Shown: positions 1-12,064 of the stretch, piece after piece
Numbering within the stretch: position 1 is the stretch's first letter
How the letters are laid out: every line of letters begins with the position of its first letter
DNA from: Silurus meridionalis
Lineage: Eukaryota; Chordata; Actinopteri; Siluriformes; Siluridae
Assembly (NCBI RefSeq): GCF_014805685.1
Contig: NC_060885.1
Span: 21,713,632 to 21,777,631, forward strand
DNA: 64,000 bases
Reading direction: 5' to 3'
Notes under the pieces: generated by a model
Told to the model about the DNA's origin: nothing
Seen by the model: only the letters and a program-made list of their open reading frames with translations
The model's database searches: none
Made by a program: the position numbers and the translations under genes

Positions 1-870
1 ATATGGAGGGTGAATACTGTTTTACTAAAGCAAGAAACCCAGTTAAGACTCCAAACCTCTACACTACAACCGCAACTGTGCACCTACATCATTTGGAGCA
101 GTTCAGAATCAATATTTGTCTAATAACATTACAAAACATAAAAGTTTTAATAAAATACAACCTACTCACCAGAGATGCAAACGCATAATTTGCACCACAC
201 CTCAGAGGCTGTAATCCAGTGGTATAATGTACAGCCAGTGTAAGCCAGTATTCACTGGAAGTAGCGAACAAACCCTTTCCCGGGTTTACATTTTCTTCAT
301 AATGCATTTTTATGTTTGTCCGAAAGCAAATCAATTTCTCTTCCTCCGTAGGCATAAAACTTTAACTCAAATGTGTTAATGTGTGCAGAGCACTTGGCTG
401 TAACAGTTTCACTCTGACCAACCAATCAGAGGACGGAAAAAGCTGACTTTATTCTGAGCCAGCTAGCTGAGGTGAAATTTAAACCTGATTGGTTAAAGAA
501 ACAGACTTATTAATAATATTCTCTATTGTAAAAGGCCAGCAGGACAGACTTTGAAGGCCCTGGGCAGATTAGAATGACATGGCAGCACATAGAGGCTGAA
601 ATCTGATTAGACATCCACATACACGTACTGGAAGCAGTGCAGCCAAGAGAAATGCTATGAAATGAAGAGAATAAACTGTTGGGAATAAATTAATAAAATT
701 TTTATGAAACAAATATTAGAATTTAGTTGTAAATGTAGGTCAGTGCTTCTGTCAGTGTTTAGGCCAGCAGAGAAGGCTGACCACCCACCACTGCCATCTG
801 CTACCTGTGCACCACTATACAAGCTGGAAAAAATTATGTAATTAAAAAGTTAATTATGAACTAGCTGTAT
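1..870 (-). mobile_element. hAT-family transposon fragment (N-terminal part of transposase, decayed), copy 1 of 3
   Basis: Closely matches 38872-39885 over most of its length. Read on the minus strand, the CAGTGGTGGGTGGTCAG end at about 784-800 is hAT-like. It is followed inward by an open stretch starting MPTEEEKLICFRT (from 355) and, in another frame, GKGFVRYFQ and YHWITASEVWCKL. These resemble the start of TTF/ZMYM-type hAT transposases, but stops and shifts break it. A GTGAGT after the fragment (about 176-170) resembles an exon-1 donor. It lies within gabrb1 intron 3 and is cut by the window edge. Confidence 0.55.
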
Positions 871-1378
871 AAATTTTTTGTCAGAAGTAAATAAAAAAAA
901 AAAATGTTATGAAAGTGAATGTTTGACACCAACCTTTAATTAGAGCTGTCTCTTTCAGTTAACTGTTTTAAAATGGCATGCAATGACAAATTCATCGCAA
1001 GATACATGGGGTTAACAGGCCTTCAAATAGTGCTGTGTAACATTCTATGGCCTCATTTCTCTGCTACCATCAAGCAGGCTCGAAAGCTACGGGTAAAATG
1101 CTCAAGAATGTGATGTCTTAAAAAACTTGCATAGGTTAAGGATATCACAGAAAGCAAACATTTTAAGCTCTGTGGTCTTTTAAAAGGAGAAGGCCAAAGT
1201 ATTCCCCCTCAGCAGTGCACTTTGATACACTTAAGATGATATGTGTCATTATTGCAAGTTCAAACAGCAGTATCATGCCATGTCTTATAGATATGGTGCA
1301 AGCAGTGTACAATAACATCAAAAGCTGGATTCTCTATAAAATTATTCAACAGTGTTGTCAACAGAAATCTAATCTATA

Positions 1379-1422
1379 ATATATTATTATTGTTGTTATT
1401 ATTATTATTATTATTATTATTT
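1379..1422. repeat. ATT/GTT trinucleotide microsatellite
   Basis: A run of ATTATT units interrupted by TTGTTG inside gabrb1 intron 3. The neighbouring stretches 870-1379 and 1850-2700 show no coding sequence or recognisable repeat. The open frame at 1668-1850 has no family resemblance that I recognise. Confidence 0.8.
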
Positions 1423-2726
1423 ATGTCATTCAACGCTTCGAATGATCCGAATGCATGACTTGTTTTCTACATCCCCAAGTTTTGCCACATTATCCATGGG
1501 TGCATTCCCTTCACTGAAACACAGACTTCAGATCAGAAACACTGATGATTGCTTTCAAAGCCAAAAATAGACTAGCCCTCGTCTACCTGAAAACACTTAT
1601 CAAACTCAGCTTTGCACCATGTTCCCTTTAAACCTTTAGCATTGTTCAACTTGACCCACGATTACTCATGAAACAAGAAAGGCATGCATCAAGACTCATT
1701 TATCTCCTAAAAAAGAACTTCCTCTGGCTGTCCCAACAGCTAAGACACTGGACACTAAAGACCTCCAGTCTACCAATCACTTCATTGAAAATATATGAAT
1801 TGGCTGAATTGGTTACTGTGACTGTATCACTGGTGTGCTTAATATTCTGAAATGTAGTCAAAATTAATGCCAGCTACTAGAGTGTGCCCTTTACATTTAT
1901 ATCCTTTTCAATATGATCCTACTCTTCACTCTTCTGATCAGTATTCATTTGGAAAAATATGAGTGAGCTCAATATAACATTATTCAACTTAATTGTGTAT
2001 AAACAGGTACAATGCTATGGAACTATATATAGATAATTAGTATATAAAGTATATTAAGTGTATAAAAAGGAAACATATGGTGTGTAAAGAATGTGATGTG
2101 TTACTACAGTATAGTGTTTTGTATAAACAATGTAAACTCATTGTATCGATTTCTACAGCAGTGTATCTTTTTTTTTAGAAAATATATAAAAGATGTGTGG
2201 TATAACATCAGTCCACAGCTGCTATTCCTTGGTCATCCGAGCAAAGCCAACACTGACCTGTTAAAATTACTAATGCATGACCTTCTTCACGGAAATGGCT
2301 CTGTTCAGACCCCTATCCATAATGCACTAAAATATATTTTCCATCATGGGATGATCTGGCACCTTGTCAGAACAAAAAGCTCAGCTACTGCCTATGCAGT
2401 CCAAAAGCCAGAGCACCTTAGAGACCCACATGTACAGTAGCACTGAAGTAGCAAAAGAGATAAAGATGTCTTTGTTGTTCCCAGTACTATTTTGTCATCC
2501 TCAAGTTTTTATTGTTATGTGTATGATGTGTGTGATGTTATGTGTATATTAGGACAACTTCTACACTGTGCACAAGAAATCATCTTGTACTCAGTGTAAC
2601 AGAAGTGTGTAAATCCTAATCTGCCATTGCCGTCAGCATCATAATCAAACCTCTGGTTTTGTGAATTTTGGAGCACTCCTGTACTGAAGCCCCTAGACAA
2701 ACTACATAATACAGCCACTATTAAGC

Positions 2727-3405
2727 AGAGATGGGAAGTAATAGAGTACAAATACAACTTTCTGTACTTAATTAGATTGTTCTGGTATCAGTTCTTTACT
2801 TCACTTTTTTTTGCACAACTTTTTTTTTACACAAATATCTGTACTTTCTACTTTATATTTTTTGAAGCCAGGCTCATTACTTTAGTTTTCATCTATTTGG
2901 TGAAATGTGGATGTTTTTTCTTTGTTTACAGCCCATCAACCTATTTCCAGTCATTGCACAGCTTTTTCAATCTACCACTCGTGTATAATTTCCTGCCTGT
3001 CACACACCACAGACGTAGGCTAGTTTACGGCAGAAGGCAACGAGAAGTACGGGGTTAACGTGGATGAGACAGAGGGAATCAGCGATGTAAACATGACTGA
3101 GAACAGAAACATTCCTGATCACCTGATCATCATTATCTTTTCTCTGCTTGTGCTCTATATGGTGGATGTTCAGTCTGGATACATTCATTAGGTAACAACA
3201 TTTTTTATTCTTTTGTATCAATATATTAATATGATGTGAGGTCCAGTTACCAGCGTGACACTAAAACAGATAGAGGTAATAGTTACTTTTTTACTTAAGC
3301 ATGTGTCAGAGCCCAAACTATTCTACTTTAACTTGAGTGAAAAAGTGTAGTCAGTGGTCACGTCAACATTTAACATGAGTATCTGTACTTCTACTATCAT
3401 GTATA
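2727..3405. repeat. Dispersed fish repeat with TACTT-type ends (probable non-autonomous DNA transposon)
   Basis: Begins AGAGATGGGAAGTAATAGAG and continues CTGTACTTAATTAGATT, then CTGTACTTTCTACTTTATAT and GGCTCATTACTTTAGTTTTC. It ends with GAGTATCTGTACTTCTACT near 3380. These phrases match, from memory, a very common teleost interspersed element whose ends are rich in GTACTTAAGTA-like words. No coding sequence is present. It sits in gabrb1 intron 3, and the exact borders are uncertain. Confidence 0.45.
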
Positions 3406-3451
3406 GGCCTGACATTAGTCATGATCTCTCTCTCTTTCACAAACACACACA

Positions 3452-3493
3452 ATAAATAAATAAATAAACAAACAAACAAACAAATAAATAAAC
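3452..3493. repeat. AAAT/AAAC tetranucleotide microsatellite
   Basis: Units AAATAAATAAAT, then AAACAAACAAAC, then AAATAAAT, immediately 3' of gabrb1 exon 3 within its intron 3. Confidence 0.8.
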
Positions 3494-3549
3494 CTCCTGT
3501 TTTAGGAAAAAAAAAATAGGTATAAATCAAGTATCTGTGTGCTCCTCAC

Positions 3550-3669
3550 CATGTTCACCTCAGACACCATATCAATACTGGAGATGTCAATACTCATCCC
3601 GACGTCAACAGGAGGACCTGCGAAACGCAACCCATCAAAATCTATAACATCAACTCTTCACACTGTACG

Positions 3670-3709
<40 letters not shown>

Positions 3710-4024
3710 CAGTGCTTTTACCAGTGCTGAATCAAGTTAATTACCTCCAAAATCGGGCCTGAGCCGAATGTCGTAGCCTTTGAGCAGTTTGTCCACGGTG
3801 ACTTTCACGTACGACATGTTGCTTGGCTCGTTAACCCTGCAGGAGAAGAAAGTAAGATTCAACAGAAAATCGCTGCAAACAGCGCGCGCGTGGATATTTA
3901 TATGTGTGTGGGTGTGTGTGTGTGTGTGTTACCTGTGCGAGATTGGAGTGCGGCCGAGTGTCACGGCCAGCAGCACGGGCAGCCACAGCAGCACCGCGCG
4001 CAAGCGCTCTCCAGTCTTCCACAT
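3550..4024 (-). CDS. gabrb1: GABA-A receptor beta-1 subunit, first three coding exons (partial, continues off left edge)
   Basis: Codes the N-terminus of a beta subunit of the GABA-gated chloride channel, a Cys-loop receptor of the postsynaptic membrane. Exons on the minus strand: 3933-4024 (92 nt, start ATG, hydrophobic signal peptide [20 protein letters not shown]), 3745-3836 (92 nt) and 3550-3617 (68 nt). Donors are GTAACA, GTAATT and GTGAGG, and all acceptors are AG. The phases join without a break. Exon 2 reads [10 protein letters not shown] followed by [14 protein letters not shown]. Exon 3 reads [20 protein letters not shown]. The [10 protein letters not shown] and PPVDVGM strings are those of beta-1 rather than beta-2, beta-3 or beta-4. 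The 68-nt third exon has the family length. The 221-nt exon 4 is not found between 1 and 3550, so intron 3 must exceed 3.5 kb. Transcription starts in the CpG-rich stretch just upstream. Family is certain and the beta-1 paralogue is likely. Confidence 0.93.
3672..3708. repeat. CA dinucleotide microsatellite in gabrb1 intron 2
   Basis: About 18 CA units. It makes up about 30% of the 127-bp intron between coding exons 2 and 3 of gabrb1. Confidence 0.9.
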
Positions 4025-4540
4025 ATCGCAGACACAAACACGAGCTTACGAAGCGGCCCCGCAAATCTCAAACAGCTACGCACGCACGCACGACGTGACC
4101 AGCATGCATAAATATGCAAACCAGTGTAGGAAAAAAAACGCGTGGGGAGAACAAATAGACTGGCTGATTTAAAAAAGAGTGGAGCGGAAAGAAGTGATTG
4201 CGCCAGAGCTGCTCCCGGGGGCGCCTGTGCCGAGTTCGTGGAGACGCAGCGCGGGGAGTGTAAGAGTATGCCACTCAGGTCCCATTGTTCCAGGCGCGGC
4301 GCAGCGTGCTCCACGCGCTCTGGCTTCTCATCCGCACCTGACAAGAGCCACAAGTGCACTAAACCCCCTCAGTGTCCGTCTGCTCGTTCGTCTGATCGTC
4401 ACTCCTGTCCGAGGTGTCGCACGCCTTACTAAATACGCAGATACTGGAGATACGGTTGGAGCTGCACGAACACGCTCAGCTCCGCGAGCTCCTTTTGCTC
4501 CTTCTCTAAATTGGCCACGCGTCACGCGCGCACACTCAGG
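3870..4540 (-). promoter_or_regulatory. CpG-rich promoter and 5' end of gabrb1
   Basis: The stretch covering the first exon of gabrb1 and about 500 bases upstream is rich in G, C and undepleted CpG (for example GCGCGCGCG near 3880, CACGCACGCACGACG near 4080, GGCGCGGCGCAGCG near 4292). The flanking DNA is AT-rich and CpG-poor. This is the usual form of a vertebrate neuronal-gene promoter. No single TATA box or start site can be named. Several open frames on both strands here are by-products of the base composition. Confidence 0.65.
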
Positions 4541-4754
4541 AACAGTACTTGTTAGAGAAACAAAAACGGATGGAAATTTTGCCTGGGAAAAAAGGCACGC
4601 AGTATAACAACTCGCTGTGGCATGAATAATAGATTAGAAGAGATACCGGGTGCATAGAGGAAAAGTGCAGACAATTTACAAACTGAAATATGCTGTATAA
4701 AAAGTAATATTTACTACATCCATACATGTACATCTGTTAATTATAGGTTTTAGA

Positions 4755-4755
4755 A

Positions 4756-4787
<32 letters not shown>

Positions 4788-4804
4788 ATAATAATAATAA
4801 TAAT
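4755..4804. repeat. TAC/TAA trinucleotide microsatellite
   Basis: A run of about ten TAC units that turns into TAA units. The surrounding stretch 4540-5790 is AT-rich, and I see no gene or repeat family in it apart from this array. Confidence 0.85.
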
Positions 4805-5789
4805 GGTTCTGATGTAAATGTTCTTGCAAGGCAAACCTTCTTATCAATCAGGATTATGTCTTAATCATAATTCACAAAGTTCATAAAATATTACTTATTA
4901 GACTAAAAATCAGACGAATAGCAAAGCTGTCACATGCACTAGAGAGCAAGACAGCAAAGAATCATATTACATCCCATGTATGAGATCACTTACAATACAC
5001 TGTTTTAAAATGCCTCCCAGTGGGAATTAATAGTTGTGTTAGAAAGCAGTTGTTACCAATGGCCTATGATACTTTCAAAAATAGGAACGAGCTATTAGCT
5101 GTTCTAGACGATTTAATATATATTTTTAGAAGTAAGTGAGTGCAGTCCAAGTCTGAAGATGCTCTTATACAGTTCAAGAGTGCCATCCTCTGTTACATCT
5201 ACAATACTAGACTGTTTGTTACTTAGTTACACAGAGCCCACTTTTGTTTTGTTTTTATTCAGTTGAATTGTTTAGAATTCAAAGATTCTTCCATAGATAA
5301 CAAAAGAAATAGACAAATCTCCATATGTGCATCATCTCGCATTCTGAATACTTCCTCTTATTTTATAAAAAAAAAAAATAGGTCTTATCAAATAGATTTA
5401 ATTTTATTTGTTTGACACCATAAAATTGACAAATCTTTAGCGTGTAAGTGGATGATTGAGATTATCGGCTAGCCTCTGTGGTTGCTAATGAAGAGCTTCA
5501 TCAATATTCCAGCATTACAATGAACAAGAAATGGGTGCACACCACACATACACAGAGGTTTTTCTTTGTTTACTTCGAGGAATCGTTACCTTTAATCTTA
5601 AGATGCAAAAGTAAAACATGCTGTCTTATTCGGCATTAAATAAAAAATTAAAAACCGTAAAAACATTTTTTTTCCCAAATGGTATTCGGTTTCCGGTCTG
5701 AAATTTGTACACAATTTAAAATGTGTCATATTGTGTTTCAATCTCTAGGGGGCTCCTCAGCCAAAGGAATAGGACAATGTCCTGGCAAA

Positions 5790-7830
5790 GGTTAAGAACA
5801 TTTAGACGAGTGTGTCTCCTTTTTGTAATGCTTAAATTTACTAAGTTAGTTTCAGGTCATTGTCACTAGACATCACTACAACATCATTAGACTAGACTCG
5901 ACGTTTTCATCACATACTAGACTTAATACTATCCACGAAGCAGAACGTTACTGATATAGATATTTTACCTCAGAGTGATATCACAGACCATTACCTCATA
6001 GTATATAAACTATTGGTAGAGCAGATTAACCGCGTCTCACCTGTTATTGACTTGGTAGGACTATTGTTCCAACCAATAAGGACAGATTCATAAGTGTCTG
6101 ATATATCTCAACATCTTGCTAAAAACCCCCTACATGCTAATGATCTTGCTAAAATGGCTAACAACATAGGCATACATGATATAACAACATAGGCTATAAG
6201 ATCTGATCACCAAAGTCAAATCAACAACATGTCTTTAAGATCTCATTCCAATTAAATTACTGAAAGTAGTGTTACATACAGCTGGAGAGCCTCTTCTTAA
6301 AATTGTTAACTCCTCGCTATCTTTATGTTACGTCTCTAAACCCCTCAAGTTGACAATTATTAAGCCCTTCATTAAGAAACCTAATTTGGAGCACAAATGA
6401 CTTCTTAGTTTTACTAGAATTTAGTGCTGATTCGACACCATAGATCATGACTTTCTTCTAGATTGCTTACAAAGTTACATTACAAGTAAGTTTAAAGCCT
6501 ACCTCTCTGACCATTACCATATTGTACATTTAAATAGAGGACTATCCAGGCTAATGCAAGTAAATTATGGGCTGCCACAAGGTTCAGTTCTAGGACTCCT
6601 TCTTTTCACAATATAAATGCTTTCCTTGGGAAATATTATTAGAAGGCGTGGGATTGGGTTCCACTGTTATGCTGATGATACCCAGCTATATATCTCATCA
6701 AAACCAGACGAAGCATCTCATTTGGCTGAGTGTGTAAAAGAATCAAAAGACTGGATGACTCAACTTTCTCTTATTAAATTGTTAATTGGCCCAAAAACAG
6801 TACACAGAAGCTCCAGTGTTTCAACTTGCATTTAGAAGGATGTACTGAATACTAGTTCAAGAGTAAAAGACCTGGGAGTTATTTTAGACAGCAACTTCTC
6901 TTTTGAAATTTATATCACTCATATTACAAAAATAGCCTTCTTCCACTTTAAAAGTATTGCTAAGTTAAAAAACATGTCTATATCTAATGCAGAGAAGCCA
7001 GTTCATGACTATTGTAATATATTACTAGGTGGTTGTCCTGCATAATTAATAAACAAGCTACAGGTTGTCCAGAATGCAGCAGCCAGAGTTCTCACAAGGT
7101 AGAGAAAATATGACCATATAACCCCAGTCTTATCATCCCTACACTGGCTACCTGTTTTAAATCAACTACAAACTATTGCTACTTACTTACAAAGCCCTAA
7201 ACAATTTAGCTGCCATGTATCTTTCCAGTCTTCTAGCATGCTACAATCCATCATGCTATTTGAGATCTCAAAACTTTGGACTTCTAGTTGCTCCTAGAAT
7301 AGCAAAGTCCACAAAAAGTGGTAGAGCATTCTTACATTTAGCTCCTAAACTTTGGAATAGTCTTCTTGACAGCGTTTGAGGCTCAGACACAATCTCCCAG
7401 TTTAAGCGCAGATTAAAGACGTATCATTTTAGCATGGCAGACACATAACACACATCACATATCATAACCTTGTGCTCCAGTACATCTGATCACATAACAT
7501 TATCAAATTGTGCTTGTTAATGTTATGAACAGCAGCTACGCTAATCTCTCTCCGCTGCTTCTCTTTCTCTGCCCATCCCGAGGCATTCTGAGGTTGGGCC
7601 AGCTCCAGTCGTGTCCCACCTCATAAAGATTATAAACCTTCAAAGAGTAGATGCCGACCCCGCAAACCATCCAGAGACATACCAGCATCATTTGGATGCC
7701 GCTTTATGTAGAGTTTTCTATTATAAGTTGCTCAGGAGCTCCTGGTTCCACAAACAAACCTGCCTGTATAAGACTGTAGAAAAGACTCATAATCACACAC
7801 ACGAATGCTGATGTTAGTTTTCCACTCCAG
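5790..7830 (+). pseudogene. L2-type LINE retrotransposon, 5'-truncated and decayed
   Basis: Plus-strand remnants of a non-LTR retrotransposon polyprotein. Near 5940-6020 is the end of the endonuclease (DIDILPQSDITDHYLIVYKL). Near 6230-6390 is the entry to the reverse transcriptase (PIKLLKVVLHTAGEPLLKIV). Near 6570 is YGLPQGSVLG and near 6670 the catalytic YADDTQLYISS. Near 7060-7110 is QVVQNAAARVLT, and near 7400 FKRRLKTYHF. Stops and frameshifts interrupt every domain: TAA follows LLLFTI, and the frame changes after 6835. The 3' untranslated tail runs to about 7830. Inferred to be dead. Confidence 0.82.
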
Positions 7831-7990
7831 ATCTTCCACTCCAAACTTAGAAAACCATGCCTTCATTTAACTTGCTTTTGGCACAGGGGCATTGTTGTGC
7901 TGGAACAGGTTTGGGCCCCTTATTTCCAGTAAATAGAAATTCAAATTCTGCAGCATACAAAAACCTAAACAATTGTGTGCTTTCCTGTTT
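7830..7990 (-). repeat. Possible Tc1/mariner transposase relic
   Basis: Phrases such as GGCACAGGGGCATTGTTGTG and CTGGAACAGG resemble the antisense strand of a Tc1-type transposase repeat common in fish. Only about 160 bases remain and no frame survives. The assignment rests on recall of the repeat and is tentative. Confidence 0.35.
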
Positions 7991-8017
7991 GTGGCAATAA
8001 ATTGCTGAAGAAACATA

Positions 8018-8275
8018 CAAACCCAATTCCAAAAAAAGTTGGGACACTGTACAAATTGTGCATAAAAACAGAATGCAATGATGTGGAAGTTTCAAATTTC
8101 AAAATTTTATTCAGAATACAGCATAGATGACATATCAAATGTTTAAACTGAGAAAATGTATAATTTTCAGGGAAAAATTAGTTGATTTTAAATTTCATGG
8201 CATCAACACATCTTAAAAAAGTTGGTACAAGGCCATGTTTACCACTGTGTGGTATTTGAAGTGTGTATTTAGGAT
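8018..8275. mobile_element. Tc1/mariner end fragment, same family as the element at 26.9-28.4 kb
   Basis: Starts after a TA with CAAACCCAATTCCAAAAAAA and continues GTTGGGACACTG, then TTCAAATTTCAAAATTTTAT. The first 250 bases match the left end of the copy at 26877-27085. No transposase follows, so it is a solo end or 3' fragment. Confidence 0.75.
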
Positions 8276-8609
8276 GGACAAATCAGTACCCTATGAGTAC
8301 TTGGTATAAACAGATTTTGCTTCCAATTAATGTTTGGGTCGCAGACACAGTTTCAATCTTTAAGTCTGGGTTGAAAACCCTAAAAACCGAATTTTAAACC
8401 TGTCTAAACCTGTTCTTAAATATTTTAAGTTTTTGTCAACTTGGATTTTGGATGGTGATTCCAATTTCCAATTTCATGCTTTAACAGTGGATTGGTGGGC
8501 TGCATAATATCCCAGAATGCCTGAATGCCTTTGGGTTTTCTGTTTAGTTACACTGTCAATGTTCCTTTTGATGGAGTCCCTGCATTGCACTTACCAAATT
8601 AAATGTAAA

Positions 8610-8793
<184 letters not shown>

Positions 8794-9222
8794 GCTTTCA
8801 AGTTTATATATATAGCTTATGTATTTAGGTACACATTCAATTTTATGAAACTTATGTGAAACCCAATAATTTCATATTAAGTCAATTAAAATCAAATATG
8901 ATTAAAAAATGAAAAACAAATACATTTAATGATCATTCAATTAAGAATGCTGTTGTCTAAAAGGAGATCATTCCAGTTCCACCTGCTACAGAATCTTTCT
9001 TCTTTTGCTTCCATAAAACGCTAGCAATAATTGGCAGATCAGGTATGTCTTAAACTACAATGTGTCATTTCCTCTCTAGTGTGCTGTGAACCATTCACTT
9101 TTTGCAGAGAAGCTTGTTCCTAATAAGGAGTTAATCTGGCCATTAGTTCCCAAGAAACTTAAAAAAAATCTGTGTAATGTGCCTGATGATCATGTCCTTA
9201 AAAGAGATATATATAGCAGATA

Positions 9223-10660
9223 CAGTGCCTTGCAAAAGTATTCGGCCCCCTTGGACTTTGCCACATTTCAGGCTTTAAACATAAAGATATGAAACTGTAA
9301 TTTTTTGTGAAGAATCAACAACAAGTGGGACACAATCATGAAGTGGAACGAAATTTATTGGATATTTCAAACTTGTTTAACAAATAAAAAACTGAAAAAT
9401 TGTTGACCTAAATGACTAATGATGATAAATAGAATCCACCTGTGTGTAATCAAGTCTCCGTATAAATGCACCTGCACTGTGATAGTCTCAGAGGTCCATT
9501 TAAAGTGCAGAGAGCATCATGAAGAACAAGAAACACACCAGGCAGGTCCGAGATACTGTTGTGGAGAAGTTTAAAGCCGGATTTGGATACAAAAAGATTT
9601 CCCAAGCTTTAAACATCCCAAGGAGCACTGTGCAAGCGATAATATTGAAATGGAAGGAGTATCAGACCACTGCAAATCTACCAAGACCTGGCCGTCCCTC
9701 TAAACTTTCAGCTCATACAAGGAGAAGACTGATCAGAGATGCAGCCCAGAGGCCCATGATCACTCTGGATGAACTGCAGAGATCTACAGCTGAGGTAGGA
9801 GACTCTGTCCATAGGACAACAATCAGTCATATACTGCACAAATCTGGCCTTTATGGAAGAGTGGCAAGAAGAAAGCCATTTCTTAAAGATATCCATAAAA
9901 AGTGTCGTTTAAAGTTTGCCACAAGCCACCTGGGAAACACACCAAACATGTGGAAGAAGGTGCTCTGGTCAGATGAAACCAAAATCGAACTTTTTGGCAA
10001 CAATGCAAAATGTTATGTTTGGCGTAAAAGCAACACAGCTCATCACCCTGAACACTCCATCCCCACTGTCAAACATGGTGGTGGCAGCATCATGGTTTGG
10101 GCCTGCTTTTCTTCAGCAGGGACAGGGAAGATGGTTAAAATTGATGGGAAGATCGATGGAGCCAAATACAGGACCATTCTGGAAGAAAACCTGATGGAGT
10201 CTGCAAAAGACCTGAGACTGGGACGGAGATTTGTCTTCCAACAAGACAATGATCCAAAACATAAAGCAAAATCTACAATGGAATGGTTCACAAATAAACA
10301 TATCCAGGTGTTAGAATGGCCAAGTCAAAGTCCAGACCTGAATCCAATCGAGAATCTGTGGAAAGAACTGAAAACTGCTGTTCACAAATGCTCTCCATCC
10401 AACCTCACTGAGCTCGAGCTGTTTTGCAAGGAGGAATGGGCAAAATTTTCAGTCTCTCGATGTGCAAAACTGATAGAGACATACCCCAAGCGACTTACAG
10501 CTGTAATCGCAGCAAAAGGTGGGGCTACAAAGTAATGATTGTGTCCCATTTGTTGTTGATTCTTCACAAAAAATTACAGTTTTATATCTTTATGTATGAA
10601 GCCTGAAATGTGGCAAAAGGTCCCAAGTTCAAGGGGGCCGAATACTTTCGCAAGGCACTG
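9223..10660 (+). mobile_element. Tc1/mariner transposon, structurally complete
   Basis: A 1438-bp element flanked by TA on both sides (9221-9222, 10661-10662). Inverted ends of about 120 bp start CAGTGCCTTGCAAAAGTATT on the left and CAGTGCCTTGCGAAAGTATT on the right (reverse complement). The left end spans about 9223-9339 and the right about 10534-10660. The left end lacks about 10 bp present in the right end near position 40. An uninterrupted transposase lies between. The near-identity of the ends and the open frame suggest recent insertion. Confidence 0.93.
9519..10535 (+). CDS. Tc1 family transposase, intact DD34E, 338 aa
   Basis: Cut-and-paste transposase of the Tc1/mariner superfamily. 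It binds the inverted ends and moves the element into TA sites. Residues 1-50 form the first helix-turn-helix (KKISQALNIPRSTVQAIILK). GRPSKLS at 58-64 is the AT-hook-like linker, and a second HTH follows to about 115. The catalytic triad is complete: Asp152 (WSDETK), Asp243 (QQDNDPKHK) and Glu278 (DLNPIENLW). There are 34 residues between the second Asp and the Glu, the Tc1 spacing. The glycine-rich KHGGGSIMVW box is also present. Length equals the family norm of about 340. The start is the first ATG after the left end, and the stop lies at the inner edge of the right inverted repeat. No break is visible, though activity is not shown by sequence alone. Confidence 0.93.
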   Translation: MKNKKHTRQVRDTVVEKFKAGFGYKKISQALNIPRSTVQAIILKWKEYQTTANLPRPGRPSKLSAHTRRRLIRDAAQRPMITLDELQRSTAEVGDSVHRTTISHILHKSGLYGRVARRKPFLKDIHKKCRLKFATSHLGNTPNMWKKVLWSDETKIELFGNNAKCYVWRKSNTAHHPEHSIPTVKHGGGSIMVWACFSSAGTGKMVKIDGKIDGAKYRTILEENLMESAKDLRLGRRFVFQQDNDPKHKAKSTMEWFTNKHIQVLEWPSQSPDLNPIENLWKELKTAVHKCSPSNLTELELFCKEEWAKFSVSRCAKLIETYPKRLTAVIAAKGGATK

Positions 10661-12060
10661 TATATATTATTAATTTATATGTCAAACCTTCCCTTTTCAC
10701 TTCATTCAGTTCACATATAATAACCCTTTTCTGTAATTTCAAGAAAGATTTTTTTGCCTTTTACCTGTCATTCCTATTAGGCAGGAGCATGCCTAATAGA
10801 CTGTCCTTTCTCAATCCTCTGTTCTTCTCCCATTCTCTCCCTCTCACTCCCTCTCCTGAGCTTTCTATTGAAATACACGTCCCTACCATGGCCTGGGGAG
10901 ATGTCGATGGTCCAGATTCCTTCTTCCTTCTTGACTTGCCTGATCCCTTTTGTTTTCCTATGTGCAAAATAAATCTCTTGAGGTCTATTTATCTTTATCA
11001 ACGGTCACTCATGTTATTGCGGGTCAATGAAAAAAATCCCCACAACTTCATTCCAAAATCCTGTGGATTACAAGCTAACAACAAAGATGTGAGCAATTCA
11101 TAACATTTAGTGACCATGATTATGGGTTAGGTTGCTCAATACATGAACATATATTTGTGTCAATCAATCTCACTTACAGCTGAAAGCTCAAGTTTGTGTC
11201 CATTTTTATTTTGTTATTTCATTCATTTGTATATTCACCTGTTCATTATTTCTTCACCTTTCCAGTAATCCACAGACAGTAACCCAAACTGTACACAGTC
11301 AACTGTTTTCTTTATTGATCAGCTTGATGACTTTGTCCTTTAGCTATTGACACTGTGTATGTACTATAGAAGTATTATAAAAGGTCTAGTTTGTTTCTTC
11401 TACATTAACCTCTATCATTTACACACACATACACACACAGCAGGAAATTGATTAAGACCTTTGCATTGTCCTGATTATCCACAATTATGTGCACTCACAA
11501 ACACACATATACTCTGTTGTCACTGCCAAGAAATGCAGAACCAGTGTATCCTAATTGCCAATAATTAGTCATGTAAGAGAGACAGAGGAACACTGTAGGG
11601 TCATTTGCATAATTGAAAAACTGTGGGTTCTGGCAAAATGATGCCAAGGAGAATAGAAGATAACTTGCTGTCCATGGTGCAGGCCTTGCTATCAAAATCT
11701 GGATAATTGATGGGCTGGGGTTAAGTGTAAGAGAGAAATGACTGTGAGAGTCTATAAGAGTTGCCATGACAACTGTTTCAGAGATCTTTTGAGGAGTGGT
11801 CTGACCCTGTTTCAAAGGGAGGCGTTATTACTCACAGTCAGGGCTGAGACACCCTGACAGCCAAGTGTATCTCTAACCTTAAAACAATTCTAGTGAATCA
11901 GAAAAGCATAATCATACCCCAAAAGTTACAATAATTTGATTGTATTTATCAAATGATATCTTGAAGACACAAAATTGACTGCTGGAATTTTTTTCACCTT
12001 AGAAACCACACCATAAAACAATTCTACTTACTTGGAACATCATAAAAATAGCTCACTAAT
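10661..12060. other. Intergenic stretch without recognised features
   Basis: AT-rich DNA with scattered short open frames. The frame at 10789-11103 (104 codons) is not recognisable and its base composition looks like pyrimidine-rich repeat tail. Nothing else can be supported. Confidence 0.5.
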
Positions 12061-12064
12061 ATGA

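Noticed and set aside
1..3549. Search for gabrb1 exon 4 and later exons
   Set aside because: No 221-nt exon with the DYTLTMYFQQ-type beginning is found on the minus strand, so these exons must lie beyond the left edge.
3780..4607. Several overlapping 60-142-codon frames on both strands around the gabrb1 start
   Set aside because: They follow from stop-poor CpG-rich sequence. Only the three spliced beta-subunit exons have family support.
10789..11103. A 104-codon plus-strand frame just after the intact Tc1
   Set aside because: No recognisable domain, no splice context, and pyrimidine-rich low-complexity composition.
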